Shown here one piece after another: positions 14,726 to 18,505 of a stretch of 18,505 bases of DNA (positions are counted from its first letter, which is position 1; every line of letters begins with the position of its first letter). This stretch comes from Salinisphaera sp. UBA1666. GTDB taxonomy: Bacteria > Pseudomonadota > Gammaproteobacteria > Nevskiales > Salinisphaeraceae. Both the position numbers and the translations under genes were made by a program. Under the pieces are notes generated by a model that saw nothing but the letters and a program-made list of their open reading frames with translations, ran no database searches and was not told where the DNA came from. The stretch lies in assembly GCA_002320455.1 (NCBI GenBank), contig DCKU01000188.1, positions 1-18,505 on the forward strand. Reading direction: 5' to 3'.

Positions 14726-16825
14726 CTAGCTGCGCTCGATGCTCTCGACCTCGGGAATACGCCGAATCCGTCGAATGACGTTGGCCAGATGGTGGCGATC
14801 CCGCACCCCGATCAAGAAGCGAATGGTCAGCAGTGCGCCGCCGCGTTCGGGGAAGTTCACGTTCTCGATATTGGCGTCGGCGTCGGCAAAGCGCGCTGAC
14901 AGGCTGGCCAGAAGCCCGCGCTTATTGGTGGCCGTGACCCGCAGCTCGACCTCGTATTCGCCGGAGACATTCTCGGCCCAGGTCAGCTCCACGCGGTCGT
15001 TCGAGGCCGTGCGGCGCGCCGAGTAGGCACAGCCCGTGCGATGCACCACCAGGCCGCGGCCCACGCTGGCCTGGCCGTGGATGGCGTCCCCCGGCACCGG
15101 GTGACAGCACTTGGCAAACTCGACCACCAGGCCTTCCGTGCCCTGCACCGCCAGGGGTTTGGCGCGCTTGCCCGAAGCCACGGGGGTATCGCCAGAGAGG
15201 AAATGCCGGGCGACCAGCGGCGCCAGTCGACGGCCCAGGCCGATCGCCGAATAAAGCGCCGGCAGGTTGGGCTCACCCATCTCGCCCAGCCCGCGATCGA
15301 TGTCAGATCGCGACAGACGCCGCAGCGACAGCCCCAGATCCGACAACGATTTTTCCAGCAGCCGCTCGCCCAGCTCCTGCGCCTTGTCGTCGCGCTGGTT
15401 CTTGAGATAGTTGCGCACGCCGGCCCGGGCCTTGCCGGTCTTTAAGAAATGCAGCCAGGCCGCATTGGGCCGGGCGTGCTTGGCCGTGATGATCTCGACC
15501 GTCTGACCGGACTCGAGCTTGTTGTTGAGCGGGGCCAGGTGGTTGTCCACGCGCGCGGCAACACAGCGGTTGCCCAGCTCCGTATGCACGGCGTAGGCAA
15601 AATCCACGCAGGTAGCCCCCTTAGCCAGCTGGATGATCTTGCCCTTGGGGGTGAAGACATAGACCTCGTCGGGGAACAGGTCCATGCGCAGCGAGTCGAC
15701 GAAGGTGATCGAGTCGCCCTCGTCGGCGTGCAGATCGGCCAGATGGCCCAGCCATTCCTCGGCGTCCAGGGTGCCCAGCCGGCCGGCTGATTCGCCCAGC
15801 TTGTATTGCCAATGGGCTGCGATACCGGCCTCGGCGATCTGGTCCATCTCGCGGGTGCGGATCTGCACCTCGAACTTCAAGCCGCCGCGGGCAATGACCG
15901 TGGTATGCAGGGACTGGTAACCGTTCAACTTGGGGTTGGCGATATAGTCGTTGAACTGCTCGGAAATCGGGCGGTAGCGATGATGCACGATACCCAGCAC
16001 GCGATAGCATTCATCGACCGAGTCCACGATGATACGCACGCCGTAGAGATCGAACACATCGAGAAAACGCCGATGTTTTTCGCGCATCTTGCGATAGATG
16101 CTGTAGAGATTCTTGCGCCGCCCCTTCACCGCTGCGGTCAGGCCCTCCGCGGCCACCGAGCGCGACAGCGTTTCCTCGATCTCGCGCAGTAGGCTGCGCC
16201 GGTCGCCGGCGATCGAGCGGCTAGCCTTGAGCAGCACTTCATAGCGCCGCGGATACATGTTGGCGAAGCCTTTTTCTTCTAGCTCCGTGCGCATACTGTT
16301 GATGCCCAGCCGCCGGGCGATGGGCGCATAGATCTCCAGCGTCTCGCGGGCGATCTGGGCGCGCTTGCGTGGGTTCTGGCCGTCCAGCGTGCGCATGTTG
16401 TGCAGCCGGTCGGCCAGCTTGACCAGGATCACGCGCAGATCGCGCGACATGGCCATGAACAGCTTGCGGAAATTCTCGGCCTGCCGGGACTGGGTGTTGC
16501 TGAGTTGCAGATTGGTCAGCTTGGTCACGCCATCGACCAGATCGGCGATCTCGGGGCCGAAGATGGTGACGATCTCTTCCTTGGTCGATCGCGTGTCCTC
16601 GACCGTGTCGTGCAGCAGGGCGGTCACGATGGTCGCGTCGTCCAGCCGCATCTCGGTCAGGATGGCGGCGACGGCGATGGGATGGGTGAAATAGGGCTCG
16701 CCGGAATGGCGGAACTGACCCTCGTGCATCCGCATCCCGTATTCATAGGCTTCGCGGATCAGGTCTGCATTGCTGCGCGGGTTGTAGTTGCGGACCAGCG
16801 CGATCAGGTCTTCGACGTCGATCAT
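14726..16825 (-). CDS. spoT: Bifunctional (p)ppGpp synthetase/hydrolase, apparently an alpha/gamma hybrid
   Basis: This 699-residue Rel/Spo homologue makes and degrades (p)ppGpp. Hydrolase residues are complete: R39, H48, H72-D73, E76-D77 and N143. Synthetase residues D259 (DVFDLYGVR) and E319 (FEVQIRT) are present at the same numbers as in E. coli SpoT. A TGS domain spans about 386-446, the conserved CCHPVPGD lies at 573-580, and an ACT domain closes the protein (about 625-699). Residues 1 to about 130 (MIDVEDLIALVRNYNPR, FTHPIAVAAILTE, KLTNLQLSN) read like Rhodobacterales Rsh, whereas everything after NMRTL (RARETLEIYAPIARRLGI-type region and onward) reads like gammaproteobacterial SpoT. 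The frame is intact. A short AGGAC precedes the ATG, 30 bases after the rpoZ stop. The hybrid character is my reading of family patterns, not an alignment. Confidence 0.93.
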   Translation of the reverse strand: MIDVEDLIALVRNYNPRSNADLIREAYEYGMRMHEGQFRHSGEPYFTHPIAVAAILTEMRLDDATIVTALLHDTVEDTRSTKEEIVTIFGPEIADLVDGVTKLTNLQLSNTQSRQAENFRKLFMAMSRDLRVILVKLADRLHNMRTLDGQNPRKRAQIARETLEIYAPIARRLGINSMRTELEEKGFANMYPRRYEVLLKASRSIAGDRRSLLREIEETLSRSVAAEGLTAAVKGRRKNLYSIYRKMREKHRRFLDVFDLYGVRIIVDSVDECYRVLGIVHHRYRPISEQFNDYIANPKLNGYQSLHTTVIARGGLKFEVQIRTREMDQIAEAGIAAHWQYKLGESAGRLGTLDAEEWLGHLADLHADEGDSITFVDSLRMDLFPDEVYVFTPKGKIIQLAKGATCVDFAYAVHTELGNRCVAARVDNHLAPLNNKLESGQTVEIITAKHARPNAAWLHFLKTGKARAGVRNYLKNQRDDKAQELGERLLEKSLSDLGLSLRRLSRSDIDRGLGEMGEPNLPALYSAIGLGRRLAPLVARHFLSGDTPVASGKRAKPLAVQGTEGLVVEFAKCCHPVPGDAIHGQASVGRGLVVHRTGCAYSARRTASNDRVELTWAENVSGEYEVELRVTATNKRGLLASLSARFADADANIENVNFPERGGALLTIRFLIGVRDRHHLANVIRRIRRIPEVESIERS
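16385..16435. other. Inferred junction between gamma-like and alpha-like DNA
   Basis: This stretch encodes residues 131-147 of the Rel/Spo protein (VKLADRLHNMRTL), almost invariant across proteobacteria. To its right on the + strand, genes look Rhodobacterales-like (the Rsh N-terminus, rpoZ, folK, NYN gene); to its left they look gammaproteobacterial. The following residue Leu147, rather than the Ile common in alphaproteobacteria, marks the gamma side. No insertion sequence, direct repeat or tRNA is seen here. The position is an estimate from protein patterns. Confidence 0.6.
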
Positions 16826-16855
16826 GTCCTGCCGAAGACCTCGTTCGCCTCTGCC

Positions 16856-17209
16856 CTAGCGCTGGTTGGCTTCCAGCATCATGCGCAGCATCCGTTCCTC
16901 GGATTCCTCGTCGGCGGGCTTGGGGCGGTCCACTTCCGTGCCCAGCAACAGCGCCATCGCATCCTCTTCGGGCTCATCCACCTCGATCTGGGTCTGGGTC
17001 GATTCGATCATCCGCTCGCGCAGGTCGTCGACCGGCTGGGTCTCGTCAGCGATCTCGCGCAGGGCGACGACCGGGTTCTTGTCGTTGTCGCGGTCCACCG
17101 TGGGTGGGCTGCCTGCGGCGATTTCTCGCGCGCGATGCGAGGCGAGCATCACCAGATCGAACCGGTTGGGAACCTTGTCGACGCAATCTTCGACGGTTAC
17201 GCGGGCCAT
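16856..17209 (-). CDS. rpoZ: DNA-directed RNA polymerase omega subunit
   Basis: This small subunit helps assemble and stabilise RNA polymerase; in some bacteria it contributes to the ppGpp site. The 117-residue protein begins MARVTVEDCVDKVPNRFDLVMLASHRAREI, followed by TVDRDNDKNPVVALREIADET. The DRDNDKNPVVALREIA wording and the acidic extended C-terminus (EVDEPEEDAMALLL) are alphaproteobacterial, unlike the shorter E. coli protein (91 residues). The ATG at 17209 is preceded by AGGTGA; upstream in-frame codons to 17287 run into folK and do not fit the family. A TTGACA spans the folK end (about 17277-17284), but no properly spaced -10 is evident, so I call no promoter. It lies 67 bases after folK and 30 before the Rel/Spo gene. 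gmk, a common gammaproteobacterial neighbour of rpoZ, is absent. Confidence 0.95.
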   Translation of the reverse strand: MARVTVEDCVDKVPNRFDLVMLASHRAREIAAGSPPTVDRDNDKNPVVALREIADETQPVDDLRERMIESTQTQIEVDEPEEDAMALLLGTEVDRPKPADEESEERMLRMMLEANQR

Positions 17210-17276
17210 GTCATCACCTGTGCTAAACTGCGAATCGGGTATCCAGAGCGAAACCGGATAACTGATGGCCGAGGGG

Positions 17277-17870
17277 TCAAATGTCAAGGCTTTCGGGGGA
17301 AAGCGGCTGCATTCCGGCCAGCCCGCCGGGTCCCAGGCCGGCCAGCATGGCCGCCACGCTGCGCCCGGTCAGCGGATGGCGCCATCCCGGCGCGATCTCG
17401 GCCAGCGGCGCAAGCACGAAACCGCGGTCCTGAATCCGCGGATGCGGCAGGATCAGGCGGTCGGGCGCCTCGCACCCCTGCCGGTCGGGCGGCAGGCCGA
17501 TCCAGTGCGCCAGGGTTTCGGGGTCCGGCGCGATCCGGTCGGCCAGCGCGAGAAGATCAAGATCCAGCACCCGCGCCGACCAGCGCCCGGTTCCGCGGTC
17601 CCGTCCGAACCGGGCCTCGATGGCATGAAACCGGGCCAGAACCGCCTCGGCCGGCAGGATCGTGCTGAAGCAGAAGGCAGCGTTGCAATAATCCGGGCCC
17701 GATCCGGCGGGAACGGCGGGTGTCCGCCAGAAGCGGCTGATCGCCGTTATTGAAATGTGTTGTTCACTATGCAGAATGCCCGCAGCCGCGCGCAGTGTCT
17801 GACCGGCACTGCCCGCAGCCGAGGGCAGATTGGCGCCGACTGCACCGATACCGAAAGACAGGTTAATCAT
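17277..17870 (-). CDS. folK: 2-amino-4-hydroxy-6-hydroxymethyldihydropteridine pyrophosphokinase
   Basis: HPPK transfers pyrophosphate from ATP to 6-hydroxymethyl-7,8-dihydropterin in folate synthesis. The 197-residue protein shows the N-terminal GANLPS (12-17), SRFWRTPAVPAGSGPDYCNAA (45-65), the Mg-binding aspartates D103 and D105 in RVLDLDLL, and LPHPRIQDRGFVLAPLAEIAP (141-161), the usual PHPR signature. It is somewhat longer than E. coli HPPK (about 159), mainly at the C-terminus. The ATG at 17870 has a good AGAAGGA ribosome binding site. It is divergent from the NYN-domain gene and followed by rpoZ, an order I associate with Rhodobacterales and not with gammaproteobacteria, where folK usually sits beside panB or pcnB. 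Confidence 0.92.
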   Translation of the reverse strand: MINLSFGIGAVGANLPSAAGSAGQTLRAAAGILHSEQHISITAISRFWRTPAVPAGSGPDYCNAAFCFSTILPAEAVLARFHAIEARFGRDRGTGRWSARVLDLDLLALADRIAPDPETLAHWIGLPPDRQGCEAPDRLILPHPRIQDRGFVLAPLAEIAPGWRHPLTGRSVAAMLAGLGPGGLAGMQPLSPESLDI

Positions 17871-17892
17871 GTCAGTCCTTCTGTCCTAAGAC

Positions 17893-17911
17893 GTTCCGGC
17901 CGGTCTGGAAC
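17893..17911. repeat. Inverted repeat GTTCC-N9-GGAAC in the folK/NYN divergent gap
   Basis: The 107-base gap between the divergent folK and NYN genes contains exact 5-base arms GTTCC (17893-17897) and GGAAC (17907-17911). Spacing and position would suit an operator acting on one or both promoters. It is not the direct-repeat alphaproteobacterial LexA box. I see no strong -35/-10 pair nearby, so significance is uncertain. Confidence 0.25.
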
Positions 17912-17977
17912 AATCAGGCCCCTCACTCTGATCCGCGACCGCCGGGAGCAAGAAAGATCCATTGAAGGCAACACAGA

Positions 17978-18505
17978 ATGTTTTACAAGGACGACCGGCT
18001 GGCCATCTTCATTGATGGAGCCAATCTCTACGCCGCCGCGAAGGCGCTTGGTTTCGATATAGATTACAAGCTGCTGCGGCAAGAGTTCGACCGTCGGGGC
18101 AAGCTGATGCGGGCCTATTACTATACCGCCCTGATGGAAAGCGAGGAATATTCCCCGATCCGTCCCCTCGTCGATTGGTTGCACTATAACGGCTATTGCG
18201 TGGTCACGAAGCCGGCCAAGGAATATATCGATCCGATGGGTCGGCGAAAGGTCAAGGGCAACATGGATATCGAACTGGCGGTGGATGCGATGGAGCTTGC
18301 GCCCCGGCTGGACCACGCCGTCCTGTTTTCCGGCGACGGCGATTTCCGCCCCCTGATCGAGGCGTTGCAGCGTCAGGGCGTGCGGGTTTCGGTCGTCTCG
18401 ACCATCCGCTCGCAGCCGCCGATGATCGCGGACGAGCTGCGCCGTCAGGCCGACAATTTCATCGAACTCGATGCACTGCGCGACATCATCGGCCGGCCCC
18501 CGCGC
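17978..18505 (+). CDS. NYN domain (LabA/DUF88-like) protein, partial at window edge
   Basis: The reading frame is open from ATG 17978 to the last base (176 codons, no stop), so the gene continues beyond the window. The NYN fold belongs to the PIN-like nuclease superfamily; members are proposed RNases, and the function of this alphaproteobacterial family is not established. Visible features are the first acidic strand FIDGANLY with D13, MRAYYYTALME, VKGNMDIELAVDAM with D97 and D103, and SGDGDFRPLIEALQRQG with D120 and D122, which would form the metal-binding acidic cluster. The segment VSVVSTIRSQPPMIADELRRQADNFIEL is strongly conserved in Rhodobacterales homologues as I recall them. A GAAGG ribosome binding site lies 9 bases before the ATG. 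It is divergent from folK. Confidence 0.9.
   Translation, partial: MFYKDDRLAIFIDGANLYAAAKALGFDIDYKLLRQEFDRRGKLMRAYYYTALMESEEYSPIRPLVDWLHYNGYCVVTKPAKEYIDPMGRRKVKGNMDIELAVDAMELAPRLDHAVLFSGDGDFRPLIEALQRQGVRVSVVSTIRSQPPMIADELRRQADNFIELDALRDIIGRPPR

Noticed and set aside
16385..16435. Integration site of a mobile island at the alpha/gamma border
   Set aside because: No integrase, tRNA, insertion sequence or flanking repeat is seen; the border lies inside an intact conserved codon run, which favours homologous crossover or misassembly.
16400..17668. A 422-codon plus-strand open frame spanning three minus-strand genes
   Set aside because: Antisense to the Rel/Spo gene, rpoZ and folK, all well supported. 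It crosses the inferred junction only because both sides are GC-rich.

Overview
The window is a dense, GC-rich proteobacterial stretch. It holds 15 well-supported genes, one of them cut by the right edge, plus one doubtful fragment at the left edge. I see no tRNA, rRNA, CRISPR array, transposase or insertion sequence. No gene-free stretch exceeds 300 bases; the longest is the 151-base gap between hchA and ridA. From the left edge to about 16.4 kb the genes look gammaproteobacterial: bioB-bioF-bioH-bioD, comF, corA, recG, ridA and a SpoT-type synthetase half. A halophilic or marine gammaproteobacterium (Salinisphaera-like) is my guess, not a demonstrated assignment. From about 16.4 kb to the right edge the genes look alphaproteobacterial, of Rhodobacterales/Paracoccaceae type: an NYN-domain gene divergent from folK, then rpoZ, then the N-terminal part of a Rel/Spo homologue.

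Region 60-7230, minus strand, is one tightly packed cluster: bioB, bioF, bioH, bioD, coxB (with a fused cytochrome c domain), coxA, SURF1. Junctions are ATGA overlaps or gaps of a few bases, including between bioD and coxB, so biotin synthesis appears to share a transcript with an aa3/caa3-type cytochrome c oxidase. bioC, ctaG (cox11) and coxC (subunit III) are not in this cluster as far as the window shows. CoxA keeps its metal ligands, the K-channel lysine and the HPEVY glutamate, but lacks the aspartate at the D-channel entrance.

Region 7231-9142, plus strand, carries comF, divergent from bioB across a short region with a promoter and a BirA-box-like inverted repeat, and then the magnesium channel gene corA. 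Region 9074-16825, minus strand, carries a CASTOR/POLLUX-like ion-channel gene whose 3' end overlaps corA antisense, then recG, ridA, hchA and a bifunctional ppGpp synthetase/hydrolase. spoT-ridA-recG is a familiar gammaproteobacterial block; hchA is an extra gene inside it.

The most striking feature is the Rel/Spo gene. Its hydrolase (HD) half reads as alphaproteobacterial and its synthetase, TGS and ACT part as gammaproteobacterial SpoT. The switch lies in a nearly invariant motif at about 16385-16435, and the reading frame is intact. Because rpoZ-rsh and rpoZ-spoT are neighbours in both classes, either homologous recombination at this conserved locus or a misassembly joining two genomes could produce it. 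Misassembly must be excluded before any biological reading.
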